The translations under genes were made by a program, and so were the position numbers. Below are positions 1 to 8,094 of a stretch of DNA of 64,000 nt, piece by piece. The DNA is taken from NCBI RefSeq assembly GCF_006439015.1, contig NZ_RCZG01000002.1, positions 248,001-312,000 on the forward strand, written 5' to 3'. Origin of the DNA: Mycolicibacterium hodleri (GTDB taxonomy: Bacteria > Actinomycetota > Actinomycetes > Mycobacteriales > Mycobacteriaceae). Each line of letters starts with the position of its first letter. Positions within the stretch are counted from its first letter, which is position 1. The notes under the pieces were generated by a model. That model did no database searches. It was given only the letters and a program-made list of their open reading frames with translations, and was not told the DNA's origin.

Positions 1-502
1 CACCCGCGCTCTCGTAGCCGGGCAGATTCTTCAATTCGCCAGGCGCGTACTTGAAGATCATGGCCGGATCGACGTTGCCCGTCAGCTTGGACATGATCGC
101 GACGATCGAGGGCGGGTCCGCAGCCATGGACGGATCGGCGAAGACGATCGCGCCGTAGGCGCCCTCCGGCGTCTTGGGCCCTGCACTCTCCCAGCCCTGC
201 GGCGTCGGCAGGTCGAGCGTCGGCGCACCCGGATCCCCACGTTTGACCTGGGTCTCGGTGATGCCGTTCTGCTTGATGTAATCCGCGATGGTCGGATTGG
301 TCCCTGCCGCCTTGGTGGGTGCGGCGCTGCTGGTGGGCGTGCTGGCATCCGAGGACTCAGTCGACGAGGACGCAGACGAGGACGCAGACGAGGACGCAGA
401 TGAGGATTCGGTCTTTGAGTCCGACCCGCAACCTGAGAGGGCCAGTCCGAGTGCGAGGAAGGCGACGGCGGCGCCACCGCCGGCGGTGATGTGCTTTCTC
501 AC
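1..502 (-). CDS. LpqN-family lipoprotein (3' end outside window)
   Basis: Exported lipoprotein of the mycobacterial LpqN/LpqT family; function unknown. Reading starts at GTG 502 behind a good ribosome site (AGGAG, about 6 nt upstream) and runs off the left edge after 167 codons. A basic N-terminus and hydrophobic stretch end in lipobox L-S-G-C, with Cys25 as the predicted lipidation site. A Ser/Ala-rich linker of repeated S-S-A-S units follows. The visible body has the family features: a short segment 'TLDLPTPQGWES', then 'EGAYGAIVFADP'. The end of the protein is missing, so total length is unknown. It faces the same way as the amidase gene upstream of it and may be exported separately. The family call is from motif resemblance. 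Confidence 0.75.
   Translation of the reverse strand, partial: MRKHITAGGGAAVAFLALGLALSGCGSDSKTESSSASSSASSSASSSTESSDASTPTSSAAPTKAAGTNPTIADYIKQNGITETQVKRGDPGAPTLDLPTPQGWESAGPKTPEGAYGAIVFADPSMAADPPSIVAIMSKLTGNVDPAMIFKYAPGELKNLPGYESAG
363..410. repeat. 12-bp tandem repeat in lipoprotein linker
   Basis: Three exact copies of GACGAGGACGCA (363-398) are followed by a diverged fourth. They are in frame in the lipoprotein and encode its S-S-A-S linker. The copy number is likely to vary between strains (inference). Confidence 0.85.
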
Positions 503-578
503 GAGGTCTCCTGTCGGGGCAAGCGCGTCGAGCCGACGGTCGGCAAAACGAACGTACACGCCAAAATGGCGGATGCTG

Positions 579-1550
579 TCAGAATCCGACGTCGCGGGGG
601 GCGAAACGCTGCGTCACGTTGCCCGTCAACGACTCGTCGTACGGATCGATCGCCTGCGCCTGCGCCCCTTCGTCCAGGTTGAGACCCTCCAGTTCCATCC
701 AGATGACGCTCGGACTGATCGTCAGCTCGAAGTAGTAGGTGAGATTGCTCAGATCGCAGACTGATCGGTACTCGGTGTTGTAGACACCGAAATCAGCGTA
801 GGGCGCGCCGAAGGGCACGGAGACGTTGCGCATGATCGCCATGACGCCTGCGACCGCCTGACGTTCGTCGACCGGCTTGGGCAGCAACGCCGAGTAATAG
901 GCTGCCCGTTGAAATCTATCGACGGCATTGACATTGCCGGGAAGGGCCAGCTCGCTGGTTGGGTGCGAAAAATCCTGTGCTGCGAGCAAATTCATCTGTT
1001 CGGCATAGGTCGGGTCGTTGGTCATCAGGGTGAAGTCGCGCCCGTGGTGCACGACGAGCTCACCGGCGGCGAACTCCAGGATCGCCGAGTCCCCTCCGGC
1101 GTCCTCGATGGCGAGGTGCATCGTCGCCTCGAAGCCATGGGCGCTCACCATGACGAGCTGGATTCCTTGCACGAGGTCCAACGCCTCGGCCACGGAGGAG
1201 GCTTGATCGAGCAGGTACTGCACCCACATTCCGATGTGCAGTCCCGGAATCTCCGGCTTGCGGACACCCACGTCGGTCGACTGCAGATACAGACCGTGTG
1301 CGGCGAAACCCCGTTCGTTGAAGCCGTCGACGGTGCCGATGCCGTAGATGCTGGTCGCCAGGCTGGCGTAGGTACTGGTCCAGCGCAGCGGGTTGTCGGC
1401 GACGGCGACCTCACCCAACATCAGTCCGCCGTCGCGCACCCGGCCCCGCGGGAAGGCGACGATCAGTGGTTCCGTCGACTCGGGCCAATCCATGGTGCGA
1501 CCGGTCAGGACGGCGATGTCATTGGTATTCCACAAGACTCGGGTGCACAT
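579..1550 (-). CDS. Linear amide C-N hydrolase (choloylglycine/penicillin V acylase family)
   Basis: N-terminal-nucleophile hydrolase of 323 residues, about the family's usual length. The protein begins Met-Cys, so removal of Met exposes Cys2 as nucleophile. Arg18 and Asp21 ('TGRTMDW') match the positions known from bile salt hydrolases. Asn78 in 'GFNERG', Asn178 in 'LMTNDP' and Arg212 in 'AVDRF' fit the remaining catalytic positions. Start ATG 1550 has AGAGGA about 8 nt upstream. Family members cleave bile salt conjugates, penicillin V or acyl-homoserine lactones; the substrate here cannot be read from sequence, and no signal peptide is present, so it is probably cytoplasmic. It is divergent from the DUF5642-like lipoprotein at 1620. 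Confidence 0.85.
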   Translation of the reverse strand: MCTRVLWNTNDIAVLTGRTMDWPESTEPLIVAFPRGRVRDGGLMLGEVAVADNPLRWTSTYASLATSIYGIGTVDGFNERGFAAHGLYLQSTDVGVRKPEIPGLHIGMWVQYLLDQASSVAEALDLVQGIQLVMVSAHGFEATMHLAIEDAGGDSAILEFAAGELVVHHGRDFTLMTNDPTYAEQMNLLAAQDFSHPTSELALPGNVNAVDRFQRAAYYSALLPKPVDERQAVAGVMAIMRNVSVPFGAPYADFGVYNTEYRSVCDLSNLTYYFELTISPSVIWMELEGLNLDEGAQAQAIDPYDESLTGNVTQRFAPRDVGF

Positions 1551-1619
1551 AACATGTCCTCTCGGCGCGTCCCGCCACGATGTCGGCGTCAGTCAGCGTA
1601 GCCGTGATAGCAAGACTGC

Positions 1620-2276
1620 ATGCGCGTCTTCGCGTCCTGCGTAGCGATCGCACTGTGCGCGGCCTGTGGGCAGTCCGCCACTCCCGCGGCGCCGGGAGCG
1701 GCGGTTCCGACGTCGACGGCCGTGGTCGACGTCGACCCTGCGAGGGTGGATCGGGTGCGTGCCGCTCTGCCAACGGGTTACGAGTTCTCGGCATTGCCCG
1801 ACCGGGCCGCACCGGTCGCGCTCTGGGGCTTCGGTCCGGCCTGGACGGCCGAGCCGTCGGCGTGTGGGAGCCTCGCCGATCCGGCCGGTCTCCATGCCGT
1901 GCACGGCTGGTCCGCCTCCGGCGTCGGCGGCATCGTCTATGCCGTCGTGGCCGATGAAACCGTCGGCCTGGACCAGTCACTGGTGGACACCTGCGGCACG
2001 TGGCGCATGTCGGCTGGGCACACCAGGGGTGTCGTTACCCTCGTCCACCCGCCTGCGATCGACGGCGCGGCGACGGTGGGCATGATCACCGATGCCACCA
2101 CCACCGTTGAGGGTGGGATCGAAACCCATTCGCATGCCCAGACGTTCATCGCCTACCTCGACGACCACGCGGCCTCCGTGACGGTGGTGATCGATCCCGG
2201 TTCGTCCGCGCCGTCGCTCGGAGAGGATGTCGCGTCGGACCTCCTCGTCAAGGCGGTGGCGGCGATCCGCGGCTGA
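1620..2276 (+). CDS. Putative lipoprotein, DUF5642-like
   Basis: A 218-residue secreted protein of unknown function. The N-terminus is a short signal peptide ending 'LCAAC'; Cys16 is the likely lipid anchor, although Cys at lipobox position -3 is atypical. The body resembles the next gene downstream in layout: a conserved 'LPTGYEFS' region, two paired cysteines ('SACGS', 'DTCGT'), then a 'HPPAIDGAATVG' segment and a short C-terminal 'LLVKAVAAIRG' helix. The two genes are therefore likely tandem paralogues. Start ATG 1620 sits 69 bp from the divergent amidase. The family name is from memory of mycobacterial proteins and is tentative. Confidence 0.65.
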   Translation: MRVFASCVAIALCAACGQSATPAAPGAAVPTSTAVVDVDPARVDRVRAALPTGYEFSALPDRAAPVALWGFGPAWTAEPSACGSLADPAGLHAVHGWSASGVGGIVYAVVADETVGLDQSLVDTCGTWRMSAGHTRGVVTLVHPPAIDGAATVGMITDATTTVEGGIETHSHAQTFIAYLDDHAASVTVVIDPGSSAPSLGEDVASDLLVKAVAAIRG

Positions 2277-2304
2277 CGCCTCCTGGGCGGGTAGATTGGC
2301 GGCG

Positions 2305-2964
2305 ATGCTCAGGACGATCCTCACCCTCGCCATCGCGATCGTGATGGCCGCGTGCTCGAGCGGTTCGTCGGTGAGCGATTCCAAGGCCGACATCGCCAAG
2401 GTGCTCGACGTGAGGTCGAGCTTCGGGCCCGAATTCACGGTCAGCACCGTGGCACCGACGGGAATAGACCCACGACTGCTTGCGCCGCAAGCCCTTCCGC
2501 AGGGCGCGGTGTTCGATCCGCCGGACTGCGCCAAGGTCGCGACGGGCCTGGTCGTGCCGCCGGGGCTGAAGGGAAACATGGCGGCGACGACCGCCGAGGG
2601 CGACGGCAACCGGTTCATAACGATCGCCGTCGAGACGTCCGAGCCGCTGCAGTTTCCCGACCCCGGCGAGGCCTGCCAGAAGGTGGCCTTCGCCGGCGGC
2701 GGAGTGCGTGGGCTCGTCGAGGTCGTCGAGTCTCCAACGATCGATGGTGTGCGTACGCTCGGCACGCACCGCGTCGTGCAGACGGTGGTCGGCGGCAAGC
2801 CCGCGACCGGCGAACTCTACAACTATCTCGCCAGCTTCTCGACGTTCAGAGTGATCGTGACGGCGAATCCGCTGGTCGAACCGAACAAGCCCGTCGTGCC
2901 CGTGGACACTCAACGCGCCCGCGACCTGCTTTCCGCGGCCGTGAAGGCCGTGCGCGGCGGCTAG
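2305..2964 (+). CDS. Putative lipoprotein, DUF5642-like paralogue
   Basis: A 219-residue putative lipoprotein. I place the start at ATG 2305, because this gives a proper signal peptide ending in lipobox V-M-A-A-C (Cys17). The longer frame from 2227 would overlap the previous gene and bury the signal. Shared features with the upstream gene are the 'SPTIDGVRTLG' segment and the terminal 'LLSAAVKAVRGG' helix, so a duplication is likely. Two cysteines ('PDCAK', 'EACQK') could pair outside the cell. The stop lies on a CTAG palindrome shared with the stop of the convergent dioxygenase gene. Confidence 0.7.
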   Translation: MLRTILTLAIAIVMAACSSGSSVSDSKADIAKVLDVRSSFGPEFTVSTVAPTGIDPRLLAPQALPQGAVFDPPDCAKVATGLVVPPGLKGNMAATTAEGDGNRFITIAVETSEPLQFPDPGEACQKVAFAGGGVRGLVEVVESPTIDGVRTLGTHRVVQTVVGGKPATGELYNYLASFSTFRVIVTANPLVEPNKPVVPVDTQRARDLLSAAVKAVRGG

Positions 2965-3602
2965 CGCACGTCGCGCGGGCGGAACTGGATGCTGATCCGA
3001 GGTCCCGTCGGCTTGACCGTCTTGTGCACGGCGTGTTCCCAGGTGCGCTGACACGAACCGCCCATCACCAGCAGATCGCCGTGGCTCTGCGGAAGGCGCA
3101 GGGACCGGCCGCCGGAGCGGGGACGGAGCGCGAAAGCCCGGGTGGCACCAAGGCTGAGGATGGCCACCATCGTGTCCTCGGTACGGCTACGGCCCACCGT
3201 GTCGCCGTGCCAGGCGACGCTGTCGCTGCCGTCGCGATAGAGGCACAGCCCGGCGGAGGTGAACGGCTCACCCAGTTCACGGGCGTAGATGTCGTTGAGG
3301 CGCACGCGCAATCGTGCGACCGCCGGGTGCGGTGCGGGTTCGGACACGAGGTCGTGGAAGCTGACGAGCCGCGGCACGTCGAGCACCCGGTCATACATCT
3401 GCCGCCGCTCGGCACGCCACGGGATGACGCCACTCAACTCTTCGAAGAGTTCCTGCCCTTGGGTGTCAACCCCCCGGTCGCTGCGCTCCTGCCCCCGGGT
3501 AAACCAGCCGGCCCTGACGTCGATCCACGCACCGTTGCCCAGTTCGCGGCGCTCGTCGTGGTCGAAGAGCGCCTCCTGAATCGCTAGATCGATCCCTGCC
3601 AC
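2961..3602 (-). CDS. AlkB-like 2-oxoglutarate/Fe(II) dioxygenase (Rv1000c-like)
   Basis: Probable nucleic-acid demethylating dioxygenase of 213 residues. Iron ligands are His132 and Asp134 ('AWHGD') and His190 ('WEH'). Arg202 and Arg208 ('RISIQFR') form the R-x5-R motif that binds 2-oxoglutarate in AlkB. The start is GTG 3602 with a weak ribosome site. Residues about 36-47 contain 'GQERSDRG', encoded by a dispersed genomic repeat (3471-3494), and look like an in-frame insertion before the conserved 'PWRAERRQMYDRV' block. Gene and position match M. tuberculosis Rv1000c. The preferred substrate (DNA or RNA, which lesion) is not visible. Confidence 0.85.
   Translation of the reverse strand: MAGIDLAIQEALFDHDERRELGNGAWIDVRAGWFTRGQERSDRGVDTQGQELFEELSGVIPWRAERRQMYDRVLDVPRLVSFHDLVSEPAPHPAVARLRVRLNDIYARELGEPFTSAGLCLYRDGSDSVAWHGDTVGRSRTEDTMVAILSLGATRAFALRPRSGGRSLRLPQSHGDLLVMGGSCQRTWEHAVHKTVKPTGPRISIQFRPRDVR
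3471..3494 (-). repeat. Dispersed ERSD repeat, copy in alkB-like gene
   Basis: Reads on the minus strand as GGGCAGGAGCG-C-AGCGACC plus a G-run. It shares the core GGAGCGNAGCGAC with six other copies in this window and is translated as Q-E-R-S-D-R-G inside the dioxygenase. Confidence 0.75.
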
Positions 3603-3633
3603 GGGGGCGAGTTTATCGCACAGGCGTTCGAAT

Positions 3634-4065
3634 TCACAGGTTGGCCGCGCCAGGGCCGCGCTGCGCGAGAACGTCGTCGGGATTGGTCAGAATGCACGTC
3701 TTGAGGCTCAGGCAGCCGCAGCCGATGCAGCCGGTGAGGTTGTCGCGCAGGCGTTGCAGGTGCACGATTCGCTCGTCGAGGTCGGAGCGCCAGCCCGCCG
3801 AGAGTCGGGCCCAGTCCTTGCTGGTGGGGACTCGATCGGCGGGCAGGGTCGACAGCGCTTCGCGAATGCGGACCAGTGGAATGCCAAGCCGTTGCGACAT
3901 TCGGATGAACGCGACGCGGCGAAGGGTCTCGCGGGCGTAGCGGCGCTGATTGCCCGACGTACGTCTGCTGACGATCAAGCCCTCGCGTTCGTAGAAGTGC
4001 AGGGCCGACACTGCCACGCCGCTGCGATGGCTCATCTCGCCGGGAGTCAGCTCGAGCATGTCCAT
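3634..4065 (-). CDS. soxR: Redox-sensitive transcriptional activator SoxR
   Basis: MerR-family regulator of 143 residues. An N-terminal winged helix-turn-helix ('[22 protein letters not shown]') is followed by a dimerisation helix. The C-terminus has Cys113, Cys116, Cys118 and Cys124, exactly the C-x2-C-x-C-x5-C spacing that holds the [2Fe-2S] cluster in E. coli SoxR. Oxidation of the cluster by redox-active compounds activates the regulator. I use ATG 4065; ATG 4059 is an alternative. An 18-bp SoxR-box-like dyad lies directly upstream, between this gene and arcA, suggesting autoregulation or control of arcA. Target genes are not otherwise evident here. Confidence 0.9.
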   Translation of the reverse strand: MDMLELTPGEMSHRSGVAVSALHFYEREGLIVSRRTSGNQRRYARETLRRVAFIRMSQRLGIPLVRIREALSTLPADRVPTSKDWARLSAGWRSDLDERIVHLQRLRDNLTGCIGCGCLSLKTCILTNPDDVLAQRGPGAANL

Positions 4066-4067
4066 GA

Positions 4068-4085
4068 CCTCAACGATAGTTAAGG
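4068..4085. promoter_or_regulatory. SoxR-box-like operator
   Basis: CCTCAACGATAGTTAAGG is an 18-bp imperfect dyad (7 of 9 positions pair) with the CCTCAA outer half and length of the E. coli soxS SoxR box. It sits 2 bp upstream of soxR and 26 bp upstream of the arcA start. Confidence 0.7.
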
Positions 4086-4111
4086 TGACGATTCGCGTTA
4101 CGGTGCTACCC

Positions 4112-5317
4112 ATGACAGGGACGACGCTGGGCGCCAATTCGGAGGTGGGGCCGCTTCGGGTCGTCATCCTGCATCGGCCGGGGCCCGAACTGCAGCGCCT
4201 CACCCCCCGCAACAACGATCGCTTGCTGTTCGACGGAATGCCGTGGGTGGCGCGTGCGCAAGAAGAACACGATGCGTTCGCGTCACTGTTGCGCTCGCGG
4301 GGTGTCGAGGTGTTGTTGCTCGCCAACCTCTTGACCGAGGCTCTCGCCAGCGGTGCGGCCCGAATGCAGGGCATCTCCGCAGCGGTCGACAGCCGTCGGT
4401 TGGGACTGCCTCTGGCCCAGGAACTCTCGGCGTATCTACGCACACTCGACGTCGAGTCGCTGGCGCGCATCCTGATGGCAGGAATGACGTTCAGTGAGTT
4501 GCCGTTCCTCGGCGGTGAACTGTCGCTGGTGCAGTGCATGCACCACGACGCCGATTTCGTCATCGATCCGTTGCCGAATCTGCTGTTCACGAGGGATTCG
4601 TCGTTCTGGATCGGGCCGCGGGTGGCGATCACGTCGTTGGCCCTGCCTGCGCGCATTCGCGAGACGTCGCTGACCGATCTGATCTACGCGCATCATCCCA
4701 GGTTTCTCGGAGTGCGGCGGGCCTACGAGTCGCGTTCCGCCCCGGTGGAGGGCGGCGACGTGCTTCTGTTGGCGCCGGGCGTGGTGGCAGTCGGAGTAGG
4801 GGAGCGGACGACGCCCGCCGGCGCGGAAGCCCTGGCGCGCAGCCTGTTCGACGACGGACTGGCACACACGGTGCTGGCCGTGCCCATCGCGCAGGAACGC
4901 GCCCAGATGCACCTCGACACCGTGTGCACGATGGTCGACGTCGACGCGGTCGTGATGTACCCGAACATCGTCGACTCCCTGTCGGCGTTCACGATTCGGC
5001 AGAAGTCGGATGGGGTGTCGATCACCAGCGCTGCGCCGTTCGTCGATGCTGCGGCGGATGCGATGGGCATCGACAAGCTGCGCGTGATCGACACCGGCCT
5101 GGATCCCATCACCGCCGAGCGCGAACAGTGGGACGACGGGAACAACACCCTGGCACTGGCGCCAGGTGTGGTGGTGGCCTACGAACGCAACACGGAAACC
5201 AATGCGCGCCTTGCAGATTCGGGTATCGAAGTGCTGCCGATCTCGGCATCTGAACTCGGTACCGGCCGCGGCGGTCCGCGGTGCATGTCCTGCCCGGTGG
5301 CCCGCGATCCGCTGTAG
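4112..5317 (+). CDS. arcA: Arginine deiminase
   Basis: Converts L-arginine to L-citrulline and ammonia; 401 residues, normal for the family. Key residues are visible: Asp162 in 'LFTRDSS', Glu213 in 'VEGGD', His267 and Asp269 in 'MHLDT', and the nucleophile Cys391 in '[10 protein letters not shown]'. I choose ATG 4112 rather than the longer frame from 4058, which would run through the SoxR-box and overlap soxR. No ornithine carbamoyltransferase or carbamate kinase is nearby, so the gene does not form a full deiminase-pathway operon here. It is divergent from soxR; a shared operator makes redox control possible (inference). It ends 6 bp from the convergent AbiEi-like gene. Confidence 0.93.
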   Translation: MTGTTLGANSEVGPLRVVILHRPGPELQRLTPRNNDRLLFDGMPWVARAQEEHDAFASLLRSRGVEVLLLANLLTEALASGAARMQGISAAVDSRRLGLPLAQELSAYLRTLDVESLARILMAGMTFSELPFLGGELSLVQCMHHDADFVIDPLPNLLFTRDSSFWIGPRVAITSLALPARIRETSLTDLIYAHHPRFLGVRRAYESRSAPVEGGDVLLLAPGVVAVGVGERTTPAGAEALARSLFDDGLAHTVLAVPIAQERAQMHLDTVCTMVDVDAVVMYPNIVDSLSAFTIRQKSDGVSITSAAPFVDAAADAMGIDKLRVIDTGLDPITAEREQWDDGNNTLALAPGVVVAYERNTETNARLADSGIEVLPISASELGTGRGGPRCMSCPVARDPL

Positions 5318-5323
5318 GTCCCA

Positions 5324-6151
5324 TCATCGGTTTTGCCGCCTTCGCCGGTGCAACTCGTTGCGGACGTGATATCCCACCGACCGTCCATGGCCGGAATTGA
5401 TGAACCCCATCTCGGTCCACCCCATGCGGGCGACGAGCTCGTGATGCCGAAGATCCTGGACGGCAGCGCAGCCCCCCGGCCGAGGCGGTTCGAAGTAACT
5501 GACCCCGAGCTTGACGTCGTCCCAGCCCATGCCGATCACCGTGGTGTCGCGGCCATCGGTGAGCGCGATGTTCGTTCGCGGCGCTGGCAGCCCGAAATCG
5601 TGCATTAGCAGGCGCATTCGCGTCTCCTCCTGCCGTCGCGTGCCGCCGTCCATGAGGGACAGCGCGACGCGGGCCCGGGGGAGACCGCGTGCTCCGCGGT
5701 ACCGCTCGATGAGCGGGGCGACGGCTGCCTCTGTCAGGTCGGCGGCCCGCGCCAATTGGTCGAGGTACTGCACGGCGAGATCGCGAGGCAGATGTCTACC
5801 CAGATCGAGCGCGGTACGAGCAGCCGTGGTGACCCTCAGCTCGCCGATGGATTGCACCTCGTCGCCGCCGATGCGTTCCTCGCGCATGACGACGCCCCGC
5901 TGGTGCCGGATATGCGGTCCGATCATCTCGATGGGAGTCGAGGCATCCATACCGTAGACGCCGTGCATCGCGGCGGCGGCACGACCCGCAATGATCCCCG
6001 TCCGCCTGGTCCACAACCAAGCCGCGTACGTGTTGACGTACAGCGTCCGCTTCTGGTTCTTTGCGATGTAGACGTCTGGGTGGACGGCCCGGTAGTTCCA
6101 CCTCAGTTGACCCCGCGTCAGTTCGGCGCCGGCGAGCGCCTCGGTCCCCAT
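5324..6151 (-). CDS. AbiEi-antitoxin-like / DUF559-like protein
   Basis: A 275-residue protein of a type common in mycobacteria. The N-terminal part ('LTRGQLRWNYRAVHPDVYIAK') resembles the winged-helix region annotated as the AbiEi type IV antitoxin domain. The C-terminal part has the layout of a Vsr/DUF559 nuclease fold ('RRQEETRMRLLMHDFGLP ... LRHHELVARMGW'). The acidic 'EYDG-x-H' stretch usual in such nuclease folds appears as 'VSYFEPPRPG', so catalysis is doubtful. ATG 6151 has AGAGG 6 nt upstream; ATG 6166 is possible. No partner toxin gene is adjacent, so an antitoxin role is unproven. Confidence 0.6.
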   Translation of the reverse strand: MGTEALAGAELTRGQLRWNYRAVHPDVYIAKNQKRTLYVNTYAAWLWTRRTGIIAGRAAAAMHGVYGMDASTPIEMIGPHIRHQRGVVMREERIGGDEVQSIGELRVTTAARTALDLGRHLPRDLAVQYLDQLARAADLTEAAVAPLIERYRGARGLPRARVALSLMDGGTRRQEETRMRLLMHDFGLPAPRTNIALTDGRDTTVIGMGWDDVKLGVSYFEPPRPGGCAAVQDLRHHELVARMGWTEMGFINSGHGRSVGYHVRNELHRRRRQNR

Positions 6152-6513
6152 GATCGGCCTCTGCATGCCTGAGATGTTTCGGGGCGGGGGTGACGGTGGC
6201 GCGATCCCGACCGCCCTTTCCGCCGGAGACTGTGGATGACGGGCCGACTGGGGATGGGCGCACCGACCCTCTCTGAGGACAAGCCGTTTTGGCCGCTTTG
6301 CGCTTTCTTGACACCGGGGTCGTGGTTTAGGGCGCGGAGCCGTTGAACCGCAGCCGCAGCGCAGAAGATGGCGCTGCCGTGGGGACCTGTCGACTTTGCG
6401 GCCACGCAGATTCTGCGTTAGGGCGGTGGCTGAGAACGGTGGCGGGAGGAATAGCAGCCGCAGCGTCGAAAATGCGCAGAGCGCACAGATCGGTATGGTG
6501 CCCGGAGAGAGCG
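6152..6513. other. Intergenic region, no supported gene
   Basis: 362 nt between two leftward genes, with no frame that looks coding. A perfect 15-bp palindrome, ACGCAGATTCTGCGT, lies at 6404-6418 and could be a protein-binding site. pmt ends at 6514, so this stretch also holds any pmt terminator, but no convincing hairpin with a T-run is seen. Confidence 0.5.
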
Positions 6514-8070
6514 CTAGCGCCAGCTCGGCAGCCAGATCTGCATGTTCCAGGTTGCCTGCGAGATCGGAAGACCGGTCAGAATCGGGTACATCCACGCGAA
6601 GTTGGTGATCACGGCCGCCACGTAGAAGCAGACGACGAGTAGACCGAGCGTTCGGCGCTCGGCATTCTGTCGTGGCGCATAGAGCACGTCGCCCAGGATC
6701 AACGCGATCATCATCACCAGGAACGGTGCCATCGGCGCGGCGTAGAAGAAGTACATCTGCCGGTCGATGTCGGCGAACCACGGCAGATAGCCGGCGCAGT
6801 AACCCGTGAGCGCCACGGCATACCGCCAGTCGCGCTTGACGAACGACCGCCACAGCGCCCAGGCGAGGACGGGCACCGCGATGAACCAGAGGGCCGGCGT
6901 GCCGACGAGCATCACGGCCTTGACGCAGGACTGAGTGCCGCAACCCGCCACCCCGTCCTGATCGATCGCATACAGCACGGGCCGCAATGACATCGGCCAC
7001 GTCCACGGCTTCGACTCCCACGGGTGGTGATTGCCCGCCGCATTGGTCAAACCGGAGTGGAACTTGAACGCACCGTAGGTGAAGTGCCACAGGGACCGGA
7101 CGGCGTTCGGCATCAGGCCGCCCTCAGCGAATGCCTGACCCTCCTGATGCCTGTCGACCGCCGTCTCCGAGGCGAACCACGGGGCGTACGAGGCGAGATA
7201 GACGCCGAGGGGGATGAGGCTGAAGACGTACACCGCAGGAGCGAAGTCGCGGCGCAGCGTGCCAAGCCACGGCCGCGGCACGCGGTACTGCCGCCGCGCG
7301 GAGACGTCGAAGGCCAACGTCATCAACCCGAAGAACAGGATGAAGTAGAGGCCGGACCACTTGGTCGCGACGGCCAGGCCCAACAGCACGCCCGCGCCAA
7401 ACCGCCACCACCGGACACCCAGGCGGGGGCCCCACGGAGTGTCGGCGATACGGCCCTCGAACAGGACGTCGTACATGCGCGCCCGCATCTGGTCACGGTC
7501 GACGATCAACGCGCCGAACGCCGCCACCACGAACACCACCAGGAAGACGTCGAGAAGCGCGGTACGAGCCGAGACGAAGCTGACGCCGTCGGCGATGAGC
7601 AGTAGACCGGCGATGCCGCCGATCAGTGTCGACCGGGTGATTCGGCGAACGATCCGTGCCACCAGCACCACGATGACGACGCCGCAGACCGCCCCGGCGA
7701 ATCGCCAGCCCAGGCCGTCGTAACCGAACAGCCCCTCCCCGAGCGCCAGCAGTTCCTTGCCGACTGGCGGGTGCACCACCAGGCCGTATCCGGGGTTGTC
7801 CTCGACACCGTGGTTGCCAAGCATCTGCCAGGCCTGCGGTGCGTAGTGCTTCTCGTCGAAGATCGGGGTGCCGCCGTCGGTGGGCGAGCCGAGGTTGAGG
7901 AACCGCGTCAGCGCCGCCAACGCCATGATGATCGACGTCATCGCCCAGCCCTGCATCCGGTCCAGCGGCCCGAAGTCGCCGATCGGCGCGAGGGGACCCG
8001 GGCTGATGACCGGGACCGAGCGATTGCGCTCGACGGCGGCCACGTCGGGCTCGATGGGCGGGGCGGTCAC
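6514..8070 (-). CDS. pmt: Dolichyl-phosphate-mannose--protein mannosyltransferase (Pmt)
   Basis: Integral membrane glycosyltransferase (GT39 family) that O-mannosylates exported proteins using polyprenyl-phosphate mannose. 518 residues with about ten hydrophobic segments. The first extracytoplasmic loop has 'FDEKHYAPQAW', whose Asp-Glu pair is the family's catalytic acidic motif, and 'HPPVGKELLALGE'. Start is GTG 8070; the long upstream extension of the frame runs antisense through rsmI and is not coding. A -10-like TACGAT ends 7 nt before the start, so the mRNA is probably leaderless. Matches Rv1002c by position. The many lipoproteins in this window are plausible substrates (inference). Confidence 0.93.
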   Translation of the reverse strand: MTAPPIEPDVAAVERNRSVPVISPGPLAPIGDFGPLDRMQGWAMTSIIMALAALTRFLNLGSPTDGGTPIFDEKHYAPQAWQMLGNHGVEDNPGYGLVVHPPVGKELLALGEGLFGYDGLGWRFAGAVCGVVIVVLVARIVRRITRSTLIGGIAGLLLIADGVSFVSARTALLDVFLVVFVVAAFGALIVDRDQMRARMYDVLFEGRIADTPWGPRLGVRWWRFGAGVLLGLAVATKWSGLYFILFFGLMTLAFDVSARRQYRVPRPWLGTLRRDFAPAVYVFSLIPLGVYLASYAPWFASETAVDRHQEGQAFAEGGLMPNAVRSLWHFTYGAFKFHSGLTNAAGNHHPWESKPWTWPMSLRPVLYAIDQDGVAGCGTQSCVKAVMLVGTPALWFIAVPVLAWALWRSFVKRDWRYAVALTGYCAGYLPWFADIDRQMYFFYAAPMAPFLVMMIALILGDVLYAPRQNAERRTLGLLVVCFYVAAVITNFAWMYPILTGLPISQATWNMQIWLPSWR

Positions 8071-8094
8071 ACGAGCAATCGTATTCTGTTCGGT
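8071..8094. promoter_or_regulatory. Divergent overlapping -10 elements for pmt and rsmI
   Basis: Only 24 bp separate the two GTG starts. On the plus strand TATTCT (8082-8087) is followed by 7 nt and the rsmI GTG. On the minus strand TACGAT (8083-8078) is followed by 7 nt and the pmt GTG. The two hexamers overlap by 2 bp. Confidence 0.65.

Noticed and set aside
5324..7090. A long minus-strand frame joining the AbiEi-like gene to pmt sequence
   Set aside because: The upstream part is out of frame with pmt; the real protein starts near 6151.
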